A stretch of DNA of 64,000 nucleotides. Origin: Phytophthora quininea. Its lineage: Eukaryota; Oomycota; Peronosporomycetes; Peronosporales; Peronosporaceae. Shown here in pieces: positions 32,595 through 43,463 of this stretch. Both the position numbers and the translations under genes were made by a program. The notes beneath the pieces were generated by a model that searched no databases, was not told where the DNA came from, and worked only from the letters and a program-made list of their open reading frames with translations. The DNA lies in the NCBI GenBank assembly GCA_011947345.1, contig JAAVTG010000229.1, positions 248,001-312,000 of the forward strand. Reading direction: 5' to 3'. The number at the start of each line of letters is the position of its first letter. Within the stretch, counting starts at the first letter, position 1.

Positions 32595-34920
32595 TCAGGC
32601 TAAATAGTTGTACATCCTCCGGTCGGTGGTGCTGCGCTGCAGATACTCTCGCTCAATCAGACTCTCAATGCGCAGCTTGATGAGCTGCGGCGACGGGGTG
32701 AAGCGTCCCGCCATTTGGCGAGTGACCTCGGCGATCAGTTGGTTGTGCTGCATCTGCTTACGCGTCTTCATGATGCGTACAATGGCAGCCTCCACGAGGT
32801 GTTTGCGGTCTTCAGCCACAGTAGGTGGCAGCGCGTCCGCTGCATTGCCAGTTGACGCTACTTGTGGCAATAACGACGTCTCTTTCTGCGAGACGAGAGG
32901 TATCCGGACGCGGTGCAGCTTCGACTTGTACGCGTCGTTGATAGAGAACACGTCCGCCTCCTCATCGATGCGCTTACCTTTGGAACTTTTGATCAAAATC
33001 TTGTACTTGGGAGTGCAGAGCGAGATCAAGTGCCGCTTCAGATCCTTCACGCCGACGCGTGAACGCTCCAGTAGGTCCTTGAAGCGCCACTCCGGCCGCT
33101 GATTAAATAGCATCAAAATGACGGCCTGATAAGTCGATACGTTCAGCTCGTGACGGCGCTTGCCTTCCTCGAAGGTGGCGCGAACATCTACAGTGCCCAT
33201 GTTGGCCATCCACGCCAGCTTTCGCCCGTTATGGCGTGCGTAGTAAAACACTTCAAAAGCTTCCGTTAATTGGAGAAGCTCCGCGGGTAGAGCACACATC
33301 GAAGCCATCTCAGTCGGCCAGAAGCCGCTGGTAAGCACATGCACAGAGAGCGGCATGGGTAGAACAGATGAGTCTACGCTAAGACTGGAACTCCTGGTGT
33401 CAAACCCCGGGGTAGCCGATTTCCGATACAGCTCCATCAGATCTTTAGATATGCTCATGTCCTTGAACATACCTTCGAGTTTCGATGTAAATTGGTAGCC
33501 GCATTCGGCCTTGAGCTTTGAGATCACGAGCTTCTCCGCCTCGTCCGATGTGCCACGACTATTTAGTAAGCGCTTGGCCAACAGAACCTTGTAAAACTCC
33601 TCAAAAACGTCCTTGTCCTGCAGATACCTGAACAGCGCGATGACCTGCGTTACGCGAGTGTCCAGCTCCTCTTCGAAGCGATTTTTGGCGCGCAATAGCT
33701 CGTCGAGGTAATGTGCCAAGTACCCCGCGCACACTGTGCTGGTATTCATAAACGCCTCAAACCCGTTCTTGATACTTTTGTGGAATTGCGGATCGTCGAA
33801 GAAACAATCCGACAGAAAGCCGATGAACTTTTCACGCAATGCCAATAACTTCTCCACGAATTGTGCCGCGTCCAGCGCCGTCTCGGTGTTGGTCTGCATC
33901 TTGACGATTTCGTCTCCCTGTGTCTTGATGTACTCCAATACAGCGTCGCTAATCTCCGGCAGAGTGCTAGGCACTCGTCGGAACAGTGAGTACATCCTTT
34001 TCAACGCCTGAGACTTACCGTCACGGAATAGAACCACACACCCTGAATGCTCCATCTCGACCAAGGCTCGCGCTTGGTTCTTAATCAGCTGCGTCTCTAC
34101 AATGGCCTTTAGCTTGTGTTCCGTCGATGGATTCAAGTAGTGCAACACCCTAGCTCCTTCCTCATTCAATCTCTGCTCGGCCTTTTCCAAGTACTCTGAG
34201 CAAGTAGCCACGTCCAGCATGGCTTGCGCTTCGACCTGGTAAAAGTCTAGCGTCGTGTCCAAGAAGAACTTTTCAAAGTCGAGCTCGTACACTGCGTTCG
34301 AGTGCACGCCGAGGTCCACGAGCATCCGTAAGATGCTTTTCAGTAGATCTCTGTCTATCAGTTCACCGTGACGCTCGCGGTCGATACTGAGCAGTAAACG
34401 GGCACGCAATCTTTCCCGCACGCTGTCGTGGCGGACAATGACGTCCCGGAAGATGTAGAGGCCGCTGTCGTAGACTGGCAGCTTGCGCTTCTGCGTGACG
34501 TACGTGCGATCCATGTACATGAGGATATCTCTGACCATGGTCATAACTACTTGGTGATCCACCCATTGGTCATTGAGAGCCACGAGGAGGAGCTCGTCGG
34601 AGACTTGGGCCACTTGCTGAGCGACTTGCTGCAAGTGTTCGGTGATGACCCCCACCACGCCGTTGTAGAGCAGATCTCCGTGTTTGTGGAGCACCAGGTT
34701 GTAGGAATTTCTAAAGAAAAGACAAAGATATTATAAAATGGGCGACTAGGTATCAGATTGGGGGAGTGTCGTACCGATAAAGCTCCTCGAAGGACAGCAG
34801 GCTGGCGTTGTGCGAGAAGATCTCGTAGATGGCAGTGCGCAAAGAGGCCCAGATCTCCTGCGCGCGGGCCTGGTCCATGCCCATGTTCTGGCGGTACGGC
34901 TTGATCACCAGCTTCTTCAT
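32595..34920 (-). CDS. CUL3: Cullin-3, scaffold of BTB-type ubiquitin ligases
   Basis: Two exons (34920-34775 and 34710-32595) encode 753 residues, the usual cullin length, with no frame break. MKKLVIKPYRQNMGMDQARA and LLSFEELYRNSYNLVLHKHG match the CUL3 N-terminus that contacts BTB adaptors. Cullin repeats fill the middle. LFRYLQDKDVFEEFYKVLLA, KRLLNSRGTSDEAEKLVISK and ECGYQFTSKLEGMFKDMSIS form the cullin homology domain that binds RBX1. IVRIMKTRKQMQHNQLIAEV near the C-terminus contains the Lys that receives NEDD8, and the last residues REYLQRSTTDRRMYNYLA are typical. The intron is GTACGA...TTTAG. It lies 137 bases upstream of the UDP-glycosyltransferase gene, on the same strand. Confidence 0.95.
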
Positions 34921-36018
34921 GGTCGGCAGCAGCAGATCGGCTTCGACAACAGGGAGAGCTGAGATGAGGCTACAGTCTTTTTATTTATGTAGATTTTTTA
35001 GGATAGTAAAAATCTGGTGAAATGATGGTAGCATATGTACTTTAGCGATTTTTCGTTTTTGCAAATACGAGCTGCAGCGAGCACTAAAAATCAAAACTAT
35101 TTGACTGACAAGAATGCAACTAGGACGCCCCCTCTGCGTTCGCTCTCCTGCTGCTAGTGGAGTCTTTTTACCTTTAGAGTAATCAACTGTCTACTGCTAA
35201 TTCCTGTTGCACTGCCACCCGCTATCGACAGATTGCCATCAGGTGGCGCCTTAGTTAATGATGCTGGTGACATAACTTCTAGACCGGTGTCTCGCAGGAC
35301 CATGTTGATCCAGATAAATTCCGGAAGACTAGTGTCATTGCGACGTACCGAACTTTTGTGCAGGAGAGAATGAGCATGCTATGTTTCTTTGGGCCCAATC
35401 TACAAGACAGCCATCATTGACATAGCATAGCCTCCAGCAACTTTAACTCTCGTTCTACCGCAAATGCGTCGTCGGAGTACACCACCAGTCCCAAAACAGC
35501 ACCAGACTTGTATGCCAGGTAAAATTCCGCGTACTGTTTAAATACTGAAACACGATCCGTGTTTCACAGTGTTCACCGGGTGCTCAATATCTTGAGAAAG
35601 AACCGAGCTGTTGTAGCTAGGTGGGCCTCGTATTCATACTGATATAAAACAGAGATCCAATTGCAGGACGAGAACGGAACGCAGCGTGTTTTTGTTGCTG
35701 GAACAACCGATTACAGAAGCACTTCCATTGGAATATACGCGGACCAGATTATGCTTATGTTGAACCACTCGAGAATCTCTTTCGCTTACTACCATTTTCC
35801 GATGTGGATCGAGCTCCTGTCAATGACCACTCTAGCTCTAATCCGAGGAAGTAACGTACATTCTCGAGTGATTCACGTGCAGACCCCTTGCTGTATTAAA
35901 CTCCATCAGGACCTTACTGCAATAAAATGTAGAATAGTCGTTGTTGCTGTTGTAGTAGTTGCCTGTGAGGTGGCAGTCAAAAGACATAGTCATACTCCAT
36001 TTTTGTTTTGATTTGATG
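34921..36018. other. Intergenic region upstream of CUL3, nothing recognised
   Basis: AT-richer than the genes, with only short open frames (the longest a plus-strand frame at 35661-36011 without recognisable features). The right end borders the inverted-repeat transposon. Confidence 0.45.
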
Positions 36019-36061
36019 CACCCGGGAGACGGCGGGATACCAAATGATACTAATCAACCAT
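36019..36061 (+). repeat. Left terminal inverted repeat
   Basis: Reads CACCCGGGAGACGGCG at its outer end and ATACTAATCAACCAT at its inner end. Confidence 0.75.
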
Positions 36062-36178
36062 TTGGACTTTTCGAGAAAAATGGGTTTGAAGTTGGCCAAC
36101 CGTTTTTCAAATTGCTGAGTTAGAGCCCCTTTTCACTTTTCAAAAATTTGAGGGAGGTGTATCGTTACCAACGGTGCC

Positions 36179-37484
36179 ATGGAGGATCTCGCTGCGTACG
36201 CTGATGCTGGCCCAGACGCCCCTCACCGCCCCTCCATGGGCAGGACCCTGCACCTGTCGTTCGTGCTGAAGCTGCTGGCGGCGCTGGCAGCGGTGGCGAA
36301 GAATTGGAGGACGACGACAGCAGTATCGACAGCGATGAGCTCGACGACAGCGGGGATGAAGACTTTACCCCTGACTCGCAGGCATCCAGTGACGACGAAG
36401 AACCCTTGACTGCTAAAAGTGGAGGCGAGGATGCGGATGACAACGATACGGAGGATATTAGTATCTTTTGTTGGACAATGATCTGCGAGAGCAAGTCGTC
36501 ACTGTTCTCCAAGCTGACACGTGCGATAACCACTGTGTGGAGGGCAAGACGAAGGAGGTGGAGTCGTTGCTGTGCTCGCTGTCTACGATGACGAAAGCGG
36601 AGAAGTCCATCAGCCTATACACGCTGTTAGGCGTGTTGATGACCGTTCCAGTTGATCGAGCTCGTGGATATGGGCTGCGCGATAAGTTTGCCTACTACCT
36701 CCCGTTTGTGGGCAAGGTGTGCCGACCGACGTTCGCGCGGTGCAACGGTGTGACGCCTCTGACGGTTCTATAAGTTTTTCGTCAAGGGCCACACCAAGAA
36801 CTCATGTGACCGTGGATTTGGGCACATAAGGAAGTACATAGGTGGCGTGGACTGCTACACAGTGGAGCATGTCGTGCATGCAGTGAAGAATGCTGCATCC
36901 AACTCGGTGACTGTGCATATCCTCGTGGCACGGATCAATTTAAGACGTACAAGGAGGTGCTCACTGAATTGTACAAGCGCTTAGAGGGGATACAGCAGTT
37001 TCAGATATTCTCCATGGATAAGGCCGAGATGGGGGTGGTGTCATGCCGGAAGGACCCCGACGACGAGGCTGTCGTGAAGAACCTGCGGCGTAAGATTGAC
37101 GGCGTGCTGACGACCAAGGAGAAAGTGAGCATAATGATGTGCGACCACGTGGAGGTGTTGGCGCCTCCACCCCTGAACGTGGAGAAGAGCGAAAGCATGT
37201 TCCACAACATCAGGCCGTACGTCCCGGAAGAGTTCCGCAATGACCCTCTGTACGCGAAGCCGAGCGTGCAGGAAGGTCTAGATGCTAAAGCGGCGAAACA
37301 GGCGCGTCGAGCTCACCGTGCAGCTATGGCGGTGGCTGCCAAGGAAAACCAGGACCGCCGCGGGAGACAGGAGACAGAGTCAAGTGCAAGCAAAGCCCCT
37401 GCGAAGAAGCAGAAGGCGTCCTCCTCGCAAGCCGTGGCACCATGCATCAGATTGACATACGATCTAACCAGTAAATCGATATGA
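36179..37484 (+). pseudogene. Transposon protein lacking its central part
   Basis: It starts MEDLAAYADAGPDAPHRP, then a Gly-rich and very acidic stretch (EELEDDDSSIDSDELDDSGD). LLDNDLREQVVTVLQADTCD and AKEKSISLYTLL-like sequence lead to FVGKVCRPTFARCNGVTPLT, and the next block jumps straight to FYKFFVKGHTKNSCDRGFGH, then KYIGGVDCYTVEHVVHAVKN. The GHTKNSCDRGFG segment resembles the C-terminal part of large DDE-type transposon proteins of the DUF7869 kind (moderate confidence), in which a few hundred residues normally precede it. The missing middle places a deletion near 36768. The C-terminus is Lys/Ala-rich. Frame changes near 36226, 36465, 36768 and 36922 are partly single-base. Confidence 0.5.
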
Positions 37485-37811
37485 TACTTACATCCTCCAT
37501 TGTCTGACTTTATGAATTTCTGAAAAAATTCAGAAACTACACTTGGCTACGCTGGAGTGGCCACACGAAATCGGCAAAACAGGGCATTTACAGCCCGAAT
37601 TAGCTAAAACGGAGACCACCACTGGATTCCTCGAGCGATTTGGGGCTAGTCTCACCAATAAAAAAAAATCGACTTTGCCTTCCCAGACCGAGATACTATT
37701 TTGGTCAGCCGATGTCTCCGAAATGGCTGAATGGATTTTCCTGTTTGAGGGCTCTATGGAAAGCCAAGATAATGGGCTTTTCAACGGTGTGCTCAGATCG
37801 CGATTTAATTA

Positions 37812-37853
37812 ATGGTTGATTAGTATGTTTTTGTATGACGCCGTCTCCCGGTG
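37812..37853 (-). repeat. Right terminal inverted repeat
   Basis: Inverted copy of the left repeat: ATGGTTGATTAGTAT at its inner end and CGCCGTCTCCCGGTG at its outer end. Confidence 0.75.
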
Positions 37854-38200
37854 TTTCATCGCAACTATTAATTGCGTCTTTTAAAAACTCTCTCTATTAT
37901 GATAAGATCATTTGTTCGACTCAACGCACTTAACAGTCTTCTTCAATGTACTACATCAAGAAAAGATTCCATATATGTACGCAAATGATTGGAATCCACG
38001 TTCAATTACATATTGACTGTGCGCCGAAGCGGCAAACAACAATCATATTAGTATGCATAGACCGTGTGGCCTCAAATTTTACCGTGCTGTCCACACTAAA
38101 TAAAATACCACCAGCGCTAACAAACGATAGCAAACCCACATTCATTTCTAGAGAAAATGATCATCATTACGTTTTCTCGCTACGCGAAAAATTCGGCCAC
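37854..38200. other. AT-rich spacer between transposon remnants
   Basis: No coding or structural feature recognised. Confidence 0.4.
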
Positions 38201-38212
38201 GTCAGTGACATC

Positions 38213-38700
38213 TTATAGCCTTTGGTATCTTTCCATTCTGTTGGTCCAAAGTCGTTGTGTTCCCCTTATTATACAATAAGGCTTCCAATTTACCGGATGG
38301 CAGCGAATTAAAGACTGCCATGGGTGGGAACATAACACCTGTAGAGTCCCACAAGCATTGCTGTGGTCCGCGCTTTCGCCTTCCCGCGCATTTACCCTAA
38401 CTGTGCTTGCCCCCTTCCGTTTGATGATCTTGATAGGCAGGTACCCAAATCGAACATCGGTTACGTCGGCGTTGTAGCACTTGTCAACCCCGAGTTCGTC
38501 CATGTTCGCTTGCACCTCCTTACAAAACGCCACTGCGTCGAACTCCTCCGGCATCAATGCCGCTGTGCGGTGGCACACCTCCACCAACTTGTTCTCTCTT
38601 CGGCGCCAAGCACGGATTAGCTTTCTCGTTGTGCACAGCTACACCTCTGACGCACCAAAACAATTCCCCAGTGGACGATAGCGACTTTATGATGGTTTGT
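38213..38700 (-). mobile_element. Pogo/DDE_1-like transposase fragment
   Basis: The minus-strand frame reads EFDAVAFCKEVQANMDELGV, then KCYNADVTDVRFGYLPIKII, and RKGASTVRVNAREGESADHS. The NADxT...V.F.YLP.K pattern is the first part of the DDE_1 catalytic domain of pogo-type transposases (N-A-D-Q-T in active copies; here NADVT). Only about 120 residues remain, and sequence after NACGT is lost. Confidence 0.55.
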
Positions 38701-39119
38701 CAACGCGGTTCATGTGTCCTTCTTTTCACTCTGCCATGGTTTACCCTACGGCGCGTTGGAAGGAATAACGCTAATGCAGGTATGTTTAATGGTGAGAGTT
38801 AACTGAAAAATACATCGACCGTTACAACAAGTGTTTCATAGCATCGGAAATAGGACATATATTTGCTGGCCGTTACAAGATCATACCGGTGTGACTAGAA
38901 GAATGAGGTTAGTCAGCTCATATTGTGAATGTCTGTATCTTAACTCTTTCGCGAACACTTGCTATTGACATCGTTTTCTAAAGTAAGTCGTTGCAACATC
39001 AAATGGTGAGAAACGCGCCAAAGCCACCCGCGCTTCAACCAATTCTATAAGGGTTTGGTTATTCGGCGACTCTACACTATAGATTGTACACTAATATCTT
39101 ATTCAATAATAAACAAACT

Positions 39120-39900
39120 GGTGTGCTGTGGTGCTGCTGCAAGAATGGCGCCGAAAGTCAATGGTTATCCAGCACAACAAATACGACCAAATTACCCTGA
39201 TGGAGACCATAAAGCGCAAAATGAGACGATGGATGTACTTGCTGCCTGCGTTGTGAGAACGTAATCCACAAACTTGGTTTCACGCACGTCGATCGCATTA
39301 AGCGTCATCTCCGAGAAACTCGACAAGAGGTTTCGACGTATTTGTTCTCTTTCCTGGGAGAACCAGGGTGTAAGACGGGATATAGAGTACGCGTCGGTAA
39401 TGGAGAATCAAATATGGTGGTTGGTTCTAAGTCCCAAGCCGATGAGGGACAAACCCGTCAACATCTATGTTCTTCTATGTGGGTGGTCAAGACAAAGATG
39501 AATGAATGCGGTAAGATTGACCGTCGCAAGACAAGACTAGCGATCAAATGATATCAGCAAAGGTATGGATTGAACTATCTGAAAACCTATTCTCCTGTGT
39601 TGAGGATGGAGTCAGTGTTGTTGGATTGTCCGCTAGCGCTAGGACTAGGCTTACGACTGCCATAATATCGACTTCGTGACCGCATTTCTCAATGGATTGT
39701 TCTCAAGTGTGGACATCTTCGTGGAACAGTTTGAGGGCTGTATTGACCGCACAGGAAAAGTGTGTAGATTGCTGATGAGCCCCTACGCTCAGAAGCACGA
39801 CCCCCAAATCTGAAACAATGCGCTTCACAAATACCTGCTAGCAATTGGATTCGTGAAGTTTACGTTTGCAAGGTGGTGGTGACGGCCCATGGTGTTGAGG
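39120..39900 (+). mobile_element. Ty1/copia reverse transcriptase remnant
   Basis: Plus-strand blocks MWVVKTKMNECGKIDRRKTR, LAIK, stop, YQQRYGLNYLKTYSPVLRME, then NIDFVTAFLNGLFSSVDIFV-like sequence and CRLLMSPYAQKH match the copia reverse-transcriptase start (KTK...G.I.R.KARL..KGY.Q..G.DY..T.SPV.R..S). Stops and frame changes make it inactive. I found no flanking long terminal repeats by eye. Confidence 0.7.
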
Positions 39901-41325
39901 ATCGTCAATCGGCAGGTTGGTGAGTTCATGCCGGAGGAAGTTGTGGTGCAAGGGTGAAGAAAAGGAGCATGTGTAGGCAGCCGGGTCCTAATGAACATGG
40001 TACTATGTGAATCCTGAGAACAGATGGTCAGGTCGCTTCTGTTTAGCGTCTTTTTCGATTTACCAAGGATGTTTTCATTAATCAAGAACAAAAGTTAGGG
40101 ATCCAAGATGATTAGATACCATCGCAGTCTTAACCATAAACTACGCCGACTCGGGATTGGTAGTCGTTTACTTTGAATGACCTTGTCAGCACCGTGTGAG
40201 AAATTAAAGTCTTTGGGTTCCGGGGGAGTATGGTCGCAAGGAAGAGGATGGGGTCGAGCGCTCGTGCCTTGCGCTGATGTCCGGCGGCACCCGGTAGGAG
40301 GGAGGAGGGTCAGAAAGATGCCACACTAGCTCCGTGGCCATGGGAACTCTAGCACGACATCTAAAGCGCTGTTCCCTAATGCTGCCGTCACTCTTTGCTT
40401 CGTTTTGAACAGCCATTTATAGAATGTATTGTTTCCCAGGCGGATGCGGCATCACCGTCCAGGTCTTGTTTGTCTTCAGCGATGGCATTTCCTTGTGTGT
40501 GGATACGTTTCACTCGCTTGCCTCTGGCGTCGACTCCGCCTCAGCGTACGATTTTAGCCCGGTAGTGATACTAACCTTTAGCTATATGATGGCGAAGGTA
40601 ATACATTGACGAAAAACGTCAGGTGGATATGGTGATCAAAACCTATGGCTCTGGAGGGAGGTTTTAAAGCGGCGACGGCTAAGAGACAACGACCCAGCAG
40701 CAACAGCCCTTTAAAGAGGCCCAGTAGATACCCAGTAGAGGCCCAGCGAGGTGGCAGCCTCGGCGCAGATTCCAGAGTGAGCAAACTTTGGAAGGGGGTG
40801 AGTATAAGCCAATGGAAGGGACGGTACATGAAATACCTAGGAGTTTTATTTAGAGCGAATTCAATACACACGTAGATGTAGGGTGGCTGTGGACCCTACG
40901 AGGCCTCCATCCACCCGACCTGGAGGGCCGTTGTCAGTGATACGGCGCGATTGAACGCTCAGCAAATCCGACAGATCGGTCAATTGGACGATTAAAGATG
41001 TTGTGAGTCGTTCAAAAGAATTGGTGACGGTATCACACAACAAAGCTCAAACCTGTCAACCTCTCCCAGCTGTTTTAGGCCTGTCTTCGTCCTCTACATT
41101 CGAACTCAGGGAGTAAAAAAACATCAAGTTGAAATTTGCCGCACTAAAATCGCTAGTCGGAAATACTACACAATTTGAAAGAGTGCCACCTTGCATTGGA
41201 TCCAGGATGATTAGTGCGCTAGTGACTGGGGAATTATTTATTGTATTTTTACTAAAAACTAAAAAAACTCTAATTGGAGAAAAAAATTATACGGAGAGCT
41301 TATCACCTCGGGGAAACGTGAGGTG
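39901..41325. other. Gene-poor, probably repeat-derived region
   Basis: Short interrupted frames only. It probably contains more decayed element sequence next to the copia remnant, but I recognise no domain. Confidence 0.35.
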
Positions 41326-42440
41326 ATGCCTCTCGGGACGGTGCCCATGGACGAGGCCATCCGCACGCTGAGCGTGGAGATGGCCAACGACAAGGATGCC
41401 TCTTTCGTTGGAAAGTATGTCATCAGCATATTCACATTACGTTTATTTTTGTATAATTAAGTTTTATTTTACAGAACGGAGGCGGAGATGGAGGTGCTGT
41501 CCAAGTACGCAGTCAAGGGACGCAGTCGAGCGATGCTGGGTGCTGTGCTGGGGACGACCGCTATGGCAGGTCTCTGGAAATTCTCCAGGAACCAGCGCAA
41601 AGTTGTCGGGGCCTTCGCAATGATGTGTAAGTAAATAAGAAAACTAGTGTGTGTTTTGACGAACTTACTATTTTTTTGTTTATATTAGCTGGAGGCATTT
41701 TTGGAGCCTCCTACGGCATTATCAGTATCCGTCGAGACTTGTTTTCGGAGCTTCTGATGCTTCCATCGGACAAGTCTCCGTTTGCAGTGCGCGCCAGGAA
41801 CATGTGCGTTTTTGAATATTATTTTTACTATTAGATTATACTAATTTATTGTGGACATTAGTTTGCTGACGAAGATCCCTGACAACGCGTTCGTGCGCGA
41901 GATGAAGGACAAATTTGCTCACGCGGACAAGTACGACACTATTTGTTTTTGATCCAATAGCTTGATTTTTTACTGACCTTTATGTTCTTCTTCAGTGATT
42001 CTTGGAACCAAGTAGAAACTGCGACTGGGATCTCGGATTCTAAGGCGGCAACTCGTCTTCCTCCAGCGCCTCGTCACTTTGACAATGAAATCTCCAGCCA
42101 TGTGCCGCCGATCACAGGTCTGAACACCTCTCGCGGCAAGAAGGACACCAATGACGAGCAGGAAGCTTTTGGAGAACCGAATGACAGTGGACACCGTTCA
42201 CCATTCTTCTTCGGAGCTAAACCGTCGACAGATGACAATGCCCACGCCACCCCGCCTCTCTCACGTGACCCGTACGAGCGCTACTCGCAGGAATCAAGTC
42301 GTCCTAACTCCGACAAGAGTTTGCCTCCGTTGCGTCATGATGAAGACGATTATTTCTTTGGTGTGCCAAGTGACGACGCACCGGCGAAACCAACCACGTG
42401 GGAGGAGATCCGCCGACGTGCTGCAGAGCAGCGCAAGTGA
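41326..42440 (+). CDS. Small two-helix membrane protein, copy 2, with long polar tail
   Basis: Exons are 41326-41414, 41475-41626, 41689-41803, 41862-41930 and 41996-42440, giving about 289 residues with all phases in register. [40 protein letters not shown], hydrophobic [16 protein letters not shown] and [20 protein letters not shown], then [20 protein letters not shown] and [20 protein letters not shown] align with the gene at 22442-23152. A long acidic and polar tail ([20 protein letters not shown], ending [12 protein letters not shown]) is extra. No frame break. A second ATG at 41347 is possible. Family unknown; the two-helix layout recalls OCIA-type proteins. Confidence 0.8.
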
Positions 42441-42589
42441 GCTACGGTCAACTCAAACGGTCAGCAACCAGAAAATCCAAAAGATGTGTGAACAGAGCAA
42501 TAAATGGATGCCTCTTGCGGGCGTCTGAAATTGACTCGACACACCTTCCAGCCGACTCTTCACTATTTACTGTGCTTGCTTCCAGGTTC

Positions 42590-43354
42590 ATGGATATTCA
42601 AAGGAGTCTGACCAAGTCGGGCACCGGGGATGACGGTCAGGAGCATCCACTCAAGCCGTACATGTCCAGTCAGAAGATGCAGCGCTCGTCCAGCTCGGTG
42701 ACGCGGCATTCCAGCACCACAGCGTTGTCATACGAAGGTTTGTTGTCCGAAGAAGAGCTTGTTGTGCTGCGAGCCATTGTAGCGAGAGAAGCCGGGTTGG
42801 ACGAATTGCTCCGCTGCTGCTGCTCTTTCGAAGAAGACCAAAGCGTCGAATTGCTAGAGGCGTTGGTTCAAGTTCGAGCGCTGTCGTTGGCGGCCGTTGA
42901 TGCAATCGCTGGCTGGCGACGACGGATGATCCAGATCCAGCCGTTCATGTGGAGGAATCTGAACTACTTGCTCAAAATGACCTGCGACCTTGACTTTGTG
43001 AGCAAAAGCCAACTCGCCACTGCTGCAATGGACGGGCTACGGCTCTGTCGAAGAAACCCCTTCTCAACTATCGGAGGAATGGATCAAAGCATGCGTGCGT
43101 TGTGGGAGGTGGAGATGCCCAATAAAGAGGATCTGTCCGTCTTGCTGGACTCGGCTTCGTTTGCTACGAGCGACATAACAATCGATTTACCATCCAAGAT
43201 TCGTCTCGCCGAGTATTTTCTGGTCTATGAAGAGCGTCGATATGGCACTTTTAGAAGGGTCCAAGCAGCAGCCGACCATCGCTTGAAGCTGCTAGTCCAA
43301 AAGGAAGCAGAATATGCGTCGAAGGAACGCTTCGGAGCAGTGTCTGAGTCATAA
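42590..43354 (+). CDS. Unidentified helical protein of 254 residues
   Basis: Continuous frame from MDIQRSLTKSGTGDDGQEHP to FGAVSES. After a Ser-rich N-terminus the body is helical and native-looking: YEGLLSEEELVVLRAIVARE, LDELLRCCCSFEEDQSVELL, DAIAGWRRRMIQIQPFMWRN, LNYLLKMTCDLDFVSKSQLA, SKIRLAEYFLVYEERRYGTF. The frame is open upstream to 42398, but a pyrimidine-rich TTGCTTCCAG just before the ATG could be an intron acceptor. I know no family match. It ends about 110 bases from the convergent TIR-ankyrin gene B. Confidence 0.65.
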   Translation: MDIQRSLTKSGTGDDGQEHPLKPYMSSQKMQRSSSSVTRHSSTTALSYEGLLSEEELVVLRAIVAREAGLDELLRCCCSFEEDQSVELLEALVQVRALSLAAVDAIAGWRRRMIQIQPFMWRNLNYLLKMTCDLDFVSKSQLATAAMDGLRLCRRNPFSTIGGMDQSMRALWEVEMPNKEDLSVLLDSASFATSDITIDLPSKIRLAEYFLVYEERRYGTFRRVQAAADHRLKLLVQKEAEYASKERFGAVSES

Positions 43355-43463
43355 CAAGGCCCAAGGGGAGATGCTCGCTCTTGGTGATGACAAATTAATC
43401 CTTCATTGTCATTAAAATCGTCGTAGAGCACGATGTTGCCTCAAAACGTAGTGTACTTCGCTC

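Larger units (their letters stand above)
36019..37853 (+). mobile_element. Internally deleted DNA transposon with 42-bp terminal inverted repeats
   Basis: The ends at 36019-36061 and 37812-37853 are inverted copies of each other (about 37 of 42 bases match, plus one extra C in a run on the left): CACCCGGGAGACGGCG on the left, and the complement CGCCGTCTCCCGGTG on the right. The element is about 1.83 kb and carries one gene. Flanks TTTGATG and TTTCATC are similar but not identical, so no target duplication is proven and I cannot name the superfamily. Confidence 0.7.

Noticed and set aside
36012..37860. Target-site duplication TTTGATG / TTTCATC around the inverted-repeat element
   Set aside because: Two of seven bases differ and the element ends are not fixed exactly, so this is not proof of a target duplication.
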